A stretch of 64,000 nt of DNA from Microplitis mediator (taxonomy: Eukaryota; Arthropoda; Insecta; Hymenoptera; Braconidae). Where the stretch lies: NCBI RefSeq assembly GCF_029852145.1, contig NC_079973.1:21780422-21844421 (forward strand), given 5' to 3'. Each line of letters starts with the position of its first letter. The first letter of the stretch is position 1. Below, in pieces: positions 38,426-53,384 of this stretch. The position numbers were made by a program, and so were the translations under genes. The notes under the pieces are model-generated. The model searched no databases. It saw nothing but the letters and a program-made list of their open reading frames with translations, and was not told where the DNA came from.

Positions 38426-40404
38426 AGAGCAACGTGGCAGAACTACGAGGAGTATAGGAGTGTAGAAGTACCCATAGGTCAGAGACGATAGCTCTGCGTT
38501 GAGTTGCTGCGGTGGCGGTGGCGATGGCGGTAGCAGAGCTGGCAGGGGTGCAACTACTTACCATACTCTCCCGGTATATACACACTAAAGTCCCCGTGGC
38601 AGCTCCTCGCAGCGTTGCTCTGAGCTTTGGATAGTAGTCGCTAACGCACGTTGCTTCTCGGTAGAACAAGTAAAGCAAAAATATACTCAGGGAAGAGTAC
38701 AGAAACTGAGACGCTATTGGATTGTCTTCTGTCGTCTGTTCTGCTGTTGTATTGTTTATTGGTTATTGTTTTTATTATTATTGTTGCTGTTATATCTTCC
38801 TGCACGTGGTTTGTACCTCAAAAAATATAATAAGAAGCAGTTTATAACACGTGGAGACGTATATACTTCTCTCTTTGTCTTCCTATGTATTACTTATACC
38901 TTTTGCAATCCTCAGTAGCTTTGTATCATCTTTGTTTCTGTCTTTGTTCAGTAGTACTCACTTGTGTGATCACGATCACACAAGACAGTCTGAACGGAAG
39001 ATAATCTAGCGGAGACAAGGTGGAAGTACGCTTAGAATATAAAAATAATAAGGAAAAAAAATTATTTATATAAAGACAGAGAGGAAATGAGAACAAAGAG
39101 AACTGCAGAAAAAAGTAGGTTGTGGTTTTAATGCTGAGAGTCGGATAAATAAAAGAAAAAATTAGCGAAAATTAAAGTAAACAAAGGGTAAATCTGGAAA
39201 AATAATTTCAATGAAAGGGATAGTAATTAACTTTGTGAGCAGCCTGAGGGTAAGAGTCCATTGAATTGAGTACACGGATAAGATAAAAGGGATGAAAACC
39301 CGGAATACATGTATGCTGAAAGAGTGGGCAGCATGAGCTTGACCAACGTCTGATGGAGATTTACCCAAACAAAGTGCGCACCGTGCCGGGCTAGTATAAG
39401 TTATTTTGTGTGTGATATTAGTCACGTGGGTTTCGGCTTAGTGTCGCTCTGTCGGCAACAATTCGAACAAACTTAAGAGTTCGTGGGAGATAGAGTGAGT
39501 GGGCAGAGACCTGGAGGTGGGACCCACACTATAAGGAGATTAAGACGCTTAACTTTTTTTTCCGGTCTTGGTAAGTTTTTTTTTTTTAATAAATATAAAA
39601 TTAGCTTTTTTTATTTAATTATTATTATCATCGAAACGCAGCTAAAAAGTGGATGATTTATCAAATATATATTTTAGCAATGTATCGAAATAATAGATAT
39701 AAGGCGGTGGATTTCTCGCCGGTAATGCATTAAAATGCACTCACGAGACGACTTTGGCACAGACGCTAATTGACTGTACAACGAGATAACGCGGTGTGCT
39801 TTATCGTTCCCTCTATAACGAGAGCATGCAGGAATTTAGCTTCGTTTTTTTTTTTTTTTTAAATCTTTTTGTGTCAATGAAAACGGTCCATTAACTGGTG
39901 GTTTTTATACTCTTGTTCTCTGTAACTGCACCCACCCACACAAGCACAGATTTATACTCCACATTATTTTTATTTCTCTACACTTATACTTACACTTACT
40001 CATAAATAATATTTTTAAACTAACGTGACCTTGCACGTATTTTATATTTTCATTCCCGACATTTGTCTCCCTACTTACAAAAACAAACAACGAACCTGAA
40101 TAAATAAACACGCAAACAAATTTATCGTCAATTACATCGCGCAGTACTGCCAAGTTTTTTAAATATTTTTGTTTATGTTTTACTCTATAAATAAACATAC
40201 ATATTTAATGATGCCATATTGTTAGTTTTGTAAAATAACTGAAAGAGAAAGTATTGTAATAATGTAAGAGAAAAAAAATAGAGTAGGCGACTCACGAAAT
40301 CCAATTGACGCGTTGAATAACGGCTAACAAACCGCAGTTACATCATAAAAAGCATTGCCACGAGATGTGAATTAATTTAACCTCCCACTCCGCTACACAA
40401 GTAC

Positions 40405-40437
<33 letters not shown>
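40405..40437. repeat. (TA)n microsatellite
   Basis: About 16 uninterrupted TA units. Confidence 0.95.
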
Positions 40438-40441
<4 letters not shown>

Positions 40442-43400
40442 TGGATATCTCTGTCCATACAAATAGACAGAGATCGCACACCCTTCGTAATTTGTATTTT
40501 TTATTTTACTTCAGTGCTCGTTCACTTCCCACTCGGTACGGTCCCAAAATTCAATAAAGTCAAACGAGGTCCTCTGCACCACAGTCTCTTTTATTTCCCT
40601 GTACTTGCGTCTATAAAACCCGCCGGCGTTTTCATCGGGGGAATATAAGGCTGTGGACTCCAACACGCCTGGAATCGTTCTAAAAACGGTGCATACATTA
40701 GCGGATAGATAGACACACACACGAATATGAACAAAGGGATAGCCATGGAACGAATAAGACGATTATGTCTCTAGATTACTTGGGGCTGTAGTTATTTTCA
40801 TTTTCGCACGAATCAAGGGGTTCATTTGATCCTTTCTTTATTTCCCAAAAATCAATACTATTCTTAAATTATCGCTGTCGTAAAAATATTTTGTAAGCTC
40901 AAAATAATGTTACAAAATTTCCGCAAGTTATTTTTCGAAATAAAAATAATCCAAGCGTTACGGTTTTTAAACATGATCGCAGTCGCTTAGATCGGCGTAC
41001 TCTGCTTTGAATAATATTCAAAAAGCGACTAAAACGGAAATACGCCCGTACGAGGTTGATAGCGATGATGGGTAGCTCGTAAATATTCAACGGTGTGAAA
41101 ATCCCGTCGATCAAAAAAGAAAAAAAAACTTTGTACCGTCACCTACTCACCTGCTATCCTAAAATCTCTGTGCATCAGCCATCAGCAAAACAATCAAACG
41201 CTCAAGCTGAGTATCAACAGCAATCGATTCGCAAAAGTTAAGTGGAGTAAATTTCATGAATTTCTCATCGTCATCACATCGGTTTTGTGTCTAGTCTGTC
41301 ATGACACCAGTGGATGTCTGTGTTTTTGATGCGTATTAGTTCGTGACAGAATTCAAACAGGATGTGCAACTCTGTTGCGATCTCTGCACAAATGTTACAC
41401 AATAATTTGTCTCTACCACTAAGTTGACGTGGTTTGTGTATCCATACTCTCCTCTACACATCTCTACAGTACCAATGGCAACAACAATTCCCTTCAAACA
41501 TTTCACTCTCTCATCTAATGTCTCTTCGGTTATACATTCAAGCCGCCATATCACACTACGGCCTCGTTTCTACTCCTCTGTACTCTAATACTGATACCCA
41601 TCTATATAATAGCTTGTATATATGTATATACTACATATATCCACAGTAGAGTGTTAGGAAAATGAACGTGGATGGACAGGGTTCGTTGACAGGACACAAT
41701 ATTGCAATAACTTCAATTACCGAGACACGACTGGCGACGGCGACGTCAACGACGCGTGTACGCTTGAAAAGCTTGAGGCTAACGCAAATACATTTATCCT
41801 GCTCATATTCTTCCGTACTCTCTTTCTCTCCCTGTGTATCTATCTACATTCTTCATACATATATAACCAATATTCTAACCCTCTGACGAGAGCATTGAGG
41901 TTATTTTACACAGACATTTGTTCATTCATTCGTACCGCATTTGAAAATTTAAGTTTAATATATCTAGGCATGTGTGTGGGTAAGTTGATGGTATATATGT
42001 ATGAATTGGACAGACGAATTGGCTTTTGGGACATGTCAGCGCGATGCGATGCAACATGACGAGAGGGTGCCTTTTAAACAAGTGCTTCTTGATAAACCAT
42101 TGACGCGCGAAACCACCCTCGAAAATTCGCCGACGCGCCTCGACGCCCTCCGGCCACTGCACAGCCAACCCCTGACAGAGTACAGTATAGTACTGCACAG
42201 TACGGAATAGTAGTAGAGTTGTCGAGTGTGTTCAAGAGTCAAGGGTGATGTTAAAGACAACGCGTGATATGCGCAGGCTTTCAAGTCGCATCTCCTCACT
42301 TACTTTATTTAACGTTCAAAGCAAATTTTCTACATCTTACTCTGCATTTGGGTCTTTGATGTAAATTTTCTTTTGTGTTGGACAATTATATAAATAATTT
42401 AAATGTTAAATGTTCTACTGCATGATTATTTAAAAAAATTTATTTAAAGGAAAGACATTCAGTAAAAGTTTTGAATAATTATATCGAGCAATAAATGGTA
42501 CGAAATCTCATACTATGAATGAAATTATAAATTAGTAGACTGTTAATTATTGATAGTAAAAACGACAAATTTAACTTAACTGAGATATTTTAATGGATTT
42601 AATTATTTATTTTGATATTCTATTCAATAAATGTCACGACTGTTGGTAACATTTATGAATTATCTATCGAGAGTTAAATGAATGGTGTAAAGTAAAATAC
42701 ATGAAACTAATATAATAATAATTTATAAAATAATATTCTGCGATATCAATTTATAGATTTATGAAGCCGTACGACTGCGCGATAGGATCTTCAGATCTTT
42801 ATATTCCCAGTCGAAAAGATTTCACGGCCTCGATATGGTCCCGAGGGCACTCTACTCACGATCCCCGGGGGTGATCGCAACCCCTGCTCGCGCGCGACCC
42901 ACTTGAAATTTCGCTCGGCTAGCGCTTTCGTTTCTTTTTTTTATTTTTTTTTATTTTATTTCACTCTCTCCTTTTTTTATATTTTTTTTTTTAACATTTA
43001 TTTGACAGCTGTCGGCCGCAATACGCACGTTTACTTACCCCGGTGGTCGACTCTCTGTCTTCGACTTTCCACAGGGGAAAAAAAACTTACTCGCCCTTAT
43101 TTCGCTCGGTGTCACTGAATTCGAAAAATACGTCATCAAGTTCAAGGCCTAAAGAATTAAAATTTTCCACAATTTAGTTCAAACCATTAATTAAAAATAA
43201 TAATAAGTTTGACTATTATTTAAGGAAACATAATTGACCCAAGTAATCGTAAATTTCCCGTAATGAACTCTCACGGATTTAAAATTGTCAAGATTTAAGT
43301 TATTGGCGTTATTACAAGTCTGCAGCTTTGGTCCCCGAGTAATGCATAGAGGCAAAAAAAAAAATGAAAACATGTAAGCTGTTACAAACAGCTAATACTG

Positions 43401-46400
43401 AGAATCAATCGCGTTCGAGCCTGAGAACTTTGTCAATTAGCGGCAACAATTAGTCTTGCTGTATCAGCAATCGGTTGTTACGCTACGCGGCAGCGCCAAA
43501 GTGACAGATATACTCCAAGTAACTGGTCTCTGAATTATTATTATTTTTCTTGGTTTTTTTTCTTTAAAACTCGATGTATTTCAAGATATACCAATCGGTA
43601 TCCTCGGTATGCTGAGATAAGAAGAGCATAGCTCTATATTGATCCGTTAATCCGGTGTGTTACATGTGCGAATAATGGAGATAATCGTTTCCTCGCGTTT
43701 TCTCTACTCGTCTCTCGCGCGACTCAACTCGATCTCTCGCGTGTCGAGAATATCGATAACTCAATTCTCAATTGCGGAGAGTTTCCACTATTTAGCTCTA
43801 TACACTATACTATATACATATATATATACTGTGCACTAGTTATACCGTTAAAGTGACTTGATTGCGACATCACTGAATCAATCTTGTTTTCACACGCACA
43901 CCTCGTCCACTTCATCACCAGTCCAATCAAATACTACATTTATCTATCATCGTTTAATATACATAATAGATATGATAAATATGCAATAAATAATAACAAC
44001 AATGAGCCTATAGAGTCAAAAAATATATCAGGCTGTCTATAACTATAACATCAACGATGAAATTAGGGATATAGGGACACTATTAATTTGTGAGCTCAAA
44101 TGTATATAATTTTTTGATATTATTTAAAAGTAGATTTAAAGTGGGCCTTAGTATATATGTGTATACGCACACATGTGATGGGGTGCGGTCAGTTCTTCCG
44201 GGGTAGGGAAAAAAGTGACGGGTTATATATATATTTGTATGAGTGAATGCCGGTATAAAATAAAAAAAATCTTAGCCGGACGAACCTTGCCAATTTTCGG
44301 GACGGTCGCAAGACGTAATGATGATATTTATCCCTAATGAAATTAGTCCTGCTTCTCTGAGCGCGTGGAATAGACGTCGTACCGTGAAATTACTATAATG
44401 GTTATGATGGGCCGCACAAAACTCAACCTTCAACCAAAAGACCAAAAAAAAACGACATAATAAAAATAAAAAATTTATATATAAAAAAATATAAAATAAA
44501 ATTATATCCGTACATGGCACAAGCTTCTATACTATATATATAATAACCAAAAACACCCACCTATTTTAAGATACTCACATACTCGCGTGTAACGAATGTT
44601 ACACTTCTCTCATTTTGGATAAATTTCTTCGGGGCTCCTACTACTGCTCATAATAGTCCGAGGGCCTAAAACAACTACGTATACAGTTTCGACGATTTTT
44701 AGCGGAGAATTCAAAATTACGGTCGTAAAAAAAGGGAACGCCGGGCACAAATTAGAAGGGGGATTTGGGAGGTGAATGAGGAAAAAGAGCCAAAGAAGGT
44801 ACGACGGAGAGGAAGAAAAAGCCCCAGGGGGTGTCCCAAGTACTCGTGCATTGGCGATTAAGAGTCGACGGAATCGACCTTTGCCTTGAAACAGCGAATT
44901 TCGAGCGGATTAGAAGTGCGTCCAGGTTTTATTCTGGATTAGTGCCTCCTGGCACTAAGGCTGGTTTAGACTGGTACGTGTGGGGTATGCGAGGAGGGCC
45001 CGCAGCCGGGAGCAGCCAACGGGCTCGTTCCACTGGAAACAATTGCTGCCTCCGGGCATCATTTACATCATAAGCAATCATAATGATCGAATTTTCGGCG
45101 AACGAATGATGATCCACTGAGTGGAACGAGGGGGAGCCAATTCAGAAGTACCCACTTACTGGAACTGCTGCGTTTTTTGCAGAATATAATAAAGAAAGAA
45201 TGAAGGAGACTCTTCTCGTCGTCCTCTACTACTACTCTCCTACACTCCAACGCCCTCTTACACGATGTATACACATATCGCTCGAGGCTACCTGCGCATA
45301 CAAGAGTTTACAACAACTGGCACCCGCTAGGACTAGAGCTCCTCCATTCGTCCTCTATATTCCTTCCTTTCTTCCTCATCCTGCCGCTGCTGATGCACAC
45401 ACGATGGATACCTTCTGCTCCGGCAAATCTTTTACCCAGAGCTAATCGTCCAAAAAGTGCCCTGAGCGGCCAATCGTTTGTCCTCGAGAGTCGCACCCTG
45501 ACTTAACTTAGACAGAGGGTATACTCTCACTCGTTAACTCCATCTAGAATAAACTACTTTGCACTCGTCCATACCGAGAATTGAAAAATTATTTTTGACA
45601 GATTATCATCAGCATACGTGTGAAAAGATTTATAATACCTCTGTAGACACTCAAAGCCAACTTGTAAATAATTTTTTACGAACAAGACCTTGGACGATTT
45701 TTAGAACTAGTCCAGATCGTTTTCAACAGCCTCAGGTTTTACTTGATTTCATTCTGTTGGTTTCTGCTCTGAAAGCATTATTTATTATTATATTTAACTT
45801 GTTTAAGATATTTTTGGACATCTCGAGAATCGAGTTTTGTTTTCAGTTTTGCTGGCGTCATTCCCTTTAGTTTTGTTTCGGTTTATTTTTTTCGTTAAAC
45901 TCTCAGTTTGAACGACGACATCAGTATGCGGACCACGGAGCTCGATCCTACCCTCTGCTCCTCAGTCCTCCGTTCTCAGTCCTCCCTTTACTCTCTGCTG
46001 TACACACAGCTCTATGCTCTATACTCTACACTGTCTCGGTTCCCCGTTCACTACTGTGTCCTTTCCTCTTGGCTGAACCTCTCTCGTCTCACCTACACGC
46101 CCGTGTGGAAACCCATAGGCATTTCCAGAGACAGGGACGGAGAGAGAGCATGAGCGAGAGTGTTTCCATCGTAATACCGAAACAGTATTGATTGCAAGCC
46201 TGCCTAGCTAAGCTTGTCGACCATCTCCACCCTATTGTCTTATTCACACACATATCTCTGAAACACCTACTTCCGATTTCGAATGCCATTACTGTGAATA
46301 TTCTTCGTCCCATTTTTTCACAAAACATTTATTGATCAATGATCTGCTTGGAAAATAAAATCACCGCCAATGCTAATAATAAAACAATGTTTCAAACAGC

Positions 46401-49400
46401 AATTCGATGATTCAGTAAATACTGGAGTTATTTATTTAATTTATAAGAAGATATATATATGATAGTAATAATATTTGGCTGGTGAAGAACTGATTTTATC
46501 TTACACCTAGTTTATTCCAATTTTGCTGAAGCTTGAGGAGAAAAGCAATCTTGGCTTTCTTCGACATTTATTGAATTGATCGAAGTAGTTGAGGGTCGGC
46601 ATCCACGATACCAACAGAGACACTTGCCAGCAATACTCACACTTACACCCACTTTCTCTCTCTCTTTCTCATCCCATCGCTCTTTCTATTTAACTCGGAA
46701 GATCGTGTTGAAGGGTACGGTAACGAGGTAACAATGACCGTCTATAGGGTTGCCGAAGTAGAGAAGAGTAGACGGCACAACGGATGAGACGAGAACCGCA
46801 GACTTTGTCTAAACGAGATGAAGTTAGCCTATCGTACCACTAAATAATTAGACGGGTAATCGAGCTAGTTCAACATTTTATACGTATTATCTTTGTTACA
46901 GCCAAAATTACCGACAGAAACTCTAAAACTACTTGAAAACATGTGTCCGTTTGTTTTTTAAAATTATTTGTATTCATAAACTACCAACGACTTTTTAGTG
47001 AGTTTTTTATTTGGCACGTAAGTAACAAAGCGGTTCAAGTTACAATAATAATCCAGTCAATTGGCTTGCAAAAAATGAATCCACTTGAATTTTTATTCTT
47101 TTTCATTGAACGCGATTGAACGATCAGCCAACAATGTGCTACATATATGTATATATACTACTTATTATATCCTATAGTTTCCCATGAAAAAATGGTAAAA
47201 AGAAAAATCCGGCACGAGGTTTCGTGTGACTTCGGGGTCTCTTTGGGTGACATAATGAGGCGGATCGATTGCTACACGTATTACCATGACAATGCTGGAC
47301 GCCCCTCGACGACGACGCGCTATGCCTAACACAATTGATGGACGACTGGAATTTCGTAGGAAAACGGGAAACGTGACTCGACGGGACGCGGCTCTGAAGT
47401 GTGAGTGTGACTGCGACAACATACCTATAAAAAAAATCATATATATCTATATACATTTGTGCGAGGGGTGGCAAAAAAAGTCCAGATAAGTCAGTAAAAC
47501 TGGCTTGGAAGAAAACACCGAGAGACAAAGTATATATATTTTGGGGCGCGTATGAAAGAGGGGTTGGCCGGCACACACCAAACGGCTTATTAGTCGGCAA
47601 TGTGATCTATTTGCCCTGTACTCGCATAAAGAACCGACGATATTGTGCTACTATGTTACGAAGAAGGGCATTATTGCCCAACAGGGACCGCTGGTTAGCC
47701 CACACACGCACACACACACACTCACACGCAGATACACTAACTAGTTGGACTATATACGCCATCATATTTCCTACAAGCTACAATCTACTTGCTGCTGATA
47801 GTTATGACCCACCCGGAAACACCAGCGACCCCCGTGGCCCTTAAGCTAATGCACGGGTAATTTTTTCCTTCGCGATATTGCCCTATTATTATTATTACTA
47901 CTACTATTATTATTTCTATTGGTGATAGATTTAACTTTGTCCCGTGGGAATAGGGACCAATTTATGAGGCGCAAAAGGAGGAAAAATAAAATAATAAGAA
48001 AGGAAAATAATTTTGGTTATGGAACAGTTATTGGCTATTGGCCAATGATTAACGGCTAATTCGATTTTCGGTTTCCATTGTTGTATTTCAGTGATTATTC
48101 TGGTATTTCAAGACATTCCGGGACTTGGAATTCGGGATAAGTCAATGGTAGAGTCAACATCAACACCAACGGATCGCGCTGAATGTCTTGGACTCGAAAA
48201 TTTACCTTGGAATTCATGACAAACCAAATGCGGTAGACAAATGTGTTTGACATGGCCTTGATTCTCGACAATTGTTCGCCATAATCGGTTCACCTTGATG
48301 ATGTGTTGGAGAAGCAATAAGCAATAAGAGAATGAGCATTGTTCCTTGCATAGATTCGGCTCATTGTCTGACTGTCGATAACTTCCGCTCGACACTGCCA
48401 TCGACTCATCCACGCTTACAATGCTAGACGTTATATATGAAATCACGTCGACGCACTTATTCAGGCATTGACTGGTAGGTTACTTTGGAATTGTGATTGA
48501 GCAGGATGCAATTTTCCTGGCGCATGCACTCAAGAATTATGATGATGATGATGACGGTTGTTGTTATTGTTGTTTTTTTTGGAAAAAATTTTTTAAAAAC
48601 AAATTTCGTTAGTAGGTAAGAGCTTTGAAGAAATAGATAGCAGAGTGGCTTAGTAATATACAATAGACAGAGTACTGAAAGAAGAGAAAGAATAAGAAAG
48701 AAAAGAAGAAATAAAAAGTTTAAGAATAAGGGCAAGGTGGCGGATCAGCTCAAAGGGAAGCGAAGGAAACTGGATGAGAGACTTGGTGCAAAGCTCCTCC
48801 AAAAGACGCACGGGGAAAAGGAGAAGAGCTTGCGGCGGTCCTTGCCCCCGAGTACGTGCTTTGAGTGTAAAAGTTCCTTCAGTGTATGGAAGAAGAGAAC
48901 ATGGGGATGATACACCATCAAGGTCTCCGTCGATCGATACCCACTTTTAACTGAAATACGCTGCTGACCATGTTGCCGGTCATCATCCTAAAACGTTTTT
49001 ATTTTTTATTTTCAGTCTACTTAAAATTACTGGTTGAATCTACTGAAGTTAACAATTTATAGCCACCCTAATCTATTTAACGTTATCTTAAAAATGACAC
49101 GTTTATATAACTTTGATGTATACACAGATATATAAAGTTCAAAAAGCATGAGCAAGTTTATGATTTTTATCTTCAACAACAATATTATCCGACCAAAAAA
49201 AAAAAAAAGTGTCACCCCAGATGATGTTGAGTAAAAGAGTACAATCTCAATTTTACTGTCTTTCACTGCTGGTTACGGAGGTGTCACCAGAGATCTATAT
49301 CTACCCCCGTGGTAGAGTCCAGACGACTCTCGGAAGCGTGAAATGAAATTTGACAGATAGGAACGACTCTCGACTTTTCTCCCTAACATACACCATACTC

Positions 49401-52400
49401 TCCGACAAAATCCACTTCCACTTGGCACACACTTTTCATTTTTTATATTTTTATTTTTATCACACCGCTCATCCGAGCTCTAACTTTAAGATACAGAATT
49501 TCAGTTCAGACATTTTTTTAATATTTTTATTCTGTCAAGCCTCGGAAAATGGTAACTGACTGCCTCTAGCACCTTTTACATCACCCGAGGGCATCAACCA
49601 TCCACCAATTCTTTCTTTTCCATCTCTGGGTTGTTTCCAACCAGCCAGCCACCCTCTCCACCTCGTCATATTCTCTCTTTTTCCCTCAACTATCCTCAAC
49701 ACCGATGTGTTACCACTACCCACACACACATACCTACTAAAATTTTCTCTTGCACCCCATTTTATACAATTCTCTTTTATCTGTAACCTCTCCCTGCTGG
49801 CCCGTTGCTCATGTTCCCCCGGGGCACGGGCCTTCTTAGTTCCAACCCAACACCTTTTTACAAAAACATAGCACGCCCTTCTGGCCCTGATACTCTAGTG
49901 TCTCACATCACCCCCCCCCCCTCCCTCTCATACATGCATATCATACACTACACCAAAACCTAAATCATCCGATAGTATGCATTCACGAAAACTATACTGA
50001 CAGGCTTCCTCTGATAATCTTCTCACTCACTTATAGCCAGCCGGTGTTGTAGATTGTAAATGCAGCGAGTGGGTGATGGCACATTTGCCTAAGCACATCA
50101 AATGCTTCACTCAAGACCACTTGATTCTCGGTTCGCTAAGTACGGCACTTGAGCTACTGGTACTTGTGCATGCCCGCGAGTCTACAAGACCACTGACGAT
50201 GGGAATGGGAAACACGATGATGTAGATCTACCAGCCAGAGGCTATTCTTAATGTACTTTAATGGTAAAAGGCTACATGGCAAATTTATAATACGAAATAA
50301 TTATTATTATTGTCGTGACGATAATAATAATAATGATAATGTATTCAGCTTTTCTTGAGAGATCTTATCAGTGTCATCAATGGCGAGGAGAAGTTGATCA
50401 CACCTAAAATAACGTGTAGAAATTTAAGCCCCGAAATGAGGATCGAGATCGCCGGACCGCCAACGACAGCTGTCCGGATCGAAAACCAAATTATCTTCTC
50501 AAAGTACCGCTGATCTCTATTAAGATGTTATCGGCAACGTGATGCAAGTATCACACGAAATTGTCTGGCTCGCGATCTGGTGTTTAAGGCGCACAAGGAC
50601 CCACGTACGTGGGGTGAAAGAAGCTCTGGTGGTCTTAATGACGGACGTGTGAACGAGCGTCCGATTGCATCCTCTTCTATAAATTTAATCGTATTTCTAA
50701 CAAACATACTATCGAGATTGGATCTTTCATGAGGGTTCCTAATGTACTCTCGATTCCTGTACGACAGTATTAGATGAAAACATTTTTCTTGACATATGTC
50801 TGCTTGGAATTTATCCTGATAAAATCTATACTTTCACTTCAGTTTATAAAACTTTTTTTGTGCCGTTGATAGAATAACCAGAGAAAATATTTCACCTGAA
50901 AACCAGCAATAATTTATAAAGTCCCTTATTTTATATACGAAAAAGAAAATGAAAAATATGCTATCGTTCTTACTTTTTTGCAATTCCTTATTACTGTTCT
51001 CACCACAAAAAAAATACTTTAAACCTCAGCCCATGCGCTCAGTTCCTTAAACGGTGGAAACGACCGACATGACAACTGTAAAAAATAAAAAACTCGAATG
51101 CCGAAACATAAAATTGAAAAGTTTGACGTACGACAGTTTACGAGAGTTTTAGAATCCCATAAACTACCGCGTTATTTCCCTCTTCTTATGTATGCCGCAG
51201 TGCTTCATTGCTATTTTGATTTTATAAACTTATTTTCATTCTTGTATCACACGTGATCCACCTCGCAAAAACACCATGCTCATCACATAACTTTATACAG
51301 CCCCCACACTATTTATTTAAAAAACAAATAATTATTATTCCCAGCCTAGTGTTTTAAACGACTCCCGACATTTAAGTTTTACGATCTTAATTCCTTTTTT
51401 TATTCTACGCCCGGAAACCGCATATTAATTTTTTTTTTGGTCAGTATCTCGTTTCGCCAAAAAAACTACAGCTTAGATTTAAAGAATAGTTTCCCAGCAA
51501 TAAAGACCGAGTGAAAAAATAATTATACCGAAGGTGAGCACAAAATTAAATCACTAACTAGTTGTAGTTATTGCAAGACATCTCACAGCTCAGTTTTTTT
51601 TTTTTACTATAGTTAAAATTAAAAATAAAAATAAATTACAGGAACGTAATTCACGATGCATCATTTATGAGATAGACGGTTGATAAAAACCGCCCGAGTC
51701 CTTCGGTTAAGGCGTAATTAGTGGGTAAACATACACAAGGCGCGGCCACAATAAATGCCTGCTAAGAATCTCGTAAGTTACTCGTATTGTTAATTTACTG
51801 CAAACGACTTAAAAATAAATAAACAAACAAAAAATATGTCTGATCAGTTTGTTAACCTGCCAGCCAAATTATTACCAGAGGATAAAAATAATATTTTGGT
51901 TTTAAATAAGTCATCAAGCGTCAAGACAAACCCTCGTTAATTATCATCGGATATTTTTTTTGCAAGTGTAACCCCATTTTCATGGCTGTATATATATATA
52001 TTTATATGAGAGAAGGGGTTAGAAATGAAGTTGGACTTGGTAATGAAGCGTCTGGTGCTCCCTCCCGGCTAAACAAGTCGTCACCCTCAACTCCTTTACT
52101 TCCAGCAGCAATACGGAGCTTATTCTCATTGCTTTGGATATATTTTATAGCTCTCTGGCAGTAAGAGCAGAGTATTATCACCCTCAACTCCACCCACAGA
52201 AAGCATCCGCGCGGCGGACCATCGCGTAAAACCCCGCGAGAATCTCATGGCATTTCTCCTTCGAATCAACCCTTCTTCCTCACGCCTATACATATATATA
52301 TAGATACAAACATGTATATTTATATAGATGCAGATATATATACTGCGGCGATTTAGCACCCTCAAGAGCTACAGTGGCGCTCAACGAGGCGTGCTACTGT

Positions 52401-53318
52401 GCACGAGTTCACACGAAAATAAAAGGGTTAACATTAAATAATACATTGGCTATTAGAAAAATAACTGTCTCTATTAAACCAATCAGCTGTTAAGTATTTT
52501 ATTTATGCTATCTTCACGGTGATCAAGTAAAAATAACAATCGAGCTGTCATTGAGTGTATTTATTTATCGATATTAATTGCGCGATTAATAATACTTGAT
52601 AGCAGGCATTGTAAGGGATATTAAGCTAATTGAGAACCATGAGCATTCTGATGGTACGAGCTTAAAACTATAACGTGCCCTAATCCCAGCAATATATATA
52701 TCATGCTGTCTTGTGGGTTTCATCGCTCACGCAGAACCGTCGTCCCTATTTAGTGGATCATATATATTAAAGCATTCTCATCGGCAGATCAACCCCTTGC
52801 CAAATAACTACTCGTCTTTAGCCCTCGCTGATGCTCCCTCGGAAAGCTGAATTATCGGCATATCTTTAACCGTTTCTCCTAAACCTCTTTCCTCAACCGG
52901 ACGGCAACGAGCAGTAGTATTATCATAAGTACATCATCAGTATCATCATCAATTTAAAATAATCCATTGGTAATAATTCATAACTGACAACTGACAACTG
53001 AGAATCCGCGTGTTCATACACAACAATAAAATAATAACATTATCATGAGAATAAAATAAATTTAGTCAGATATTAACGGAGGTTCTGAGCATCAGCGTGA
53101 TCTGACAATGAAACAGACGACAAGAAGTTAAGTGCGAGGTCAGGCAGACTGCAAAGAGCAGAGTTTGAGGTGAGAACCATCGTCTTACACGCGCGGCAAC
53201 CATCGGCATCTGTTCGCGAAGGAATTACGAGGTAACTTTGTCTCCTAAGATAACGCGACAGTTCTCTGTAGCTGAGAGGTGAGCACACAAGGATGTGCCT
53301 TGGTGGGTTGGTTCGTTG

Positions 53319-53319
<1 letters not shown>

Positions 53320-53382
<63 letters not shown>
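53320..53382. repeat. (TG)n microsatellite
   Basis: About 30 uninterrupted TG units. It drives spurious Cys-Val and His-Thr frames on the two strands. Confidence 0.97.

Positions 53383-53384
<2 letters not shown>

Larger units (their letters stand above)
36102..53318. other. Large gene desert
   Basis: About 17 kb of mid-GC DNA with alternating purine-rich and pyrimidine-rich stretches, and no frame I can defend as coding. Contents seen: CAG/AAC triplets near 37330-37390, a GGAATGGAATA run at 38380-38425, a 24-bp palindrome at 38961-38984, (TA)n at 40405-40437, a short CpG-rich block at 42760-42920, CA repeats at 47700-47730, ATT triplets near 47885-47915 and a C run at 49911-49921. The long minus-strand frame at 38678-38196 crosses the GGAAT microsatellite and is probably chance. 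Confidence 0.5.

Noticed and set aside
38196..38678. 160-codon minus-strand frame
   Set aside because: It crosses the GGAAT microsatellite and low-complexity Ala/Thr triplets, with no recognisable domain.
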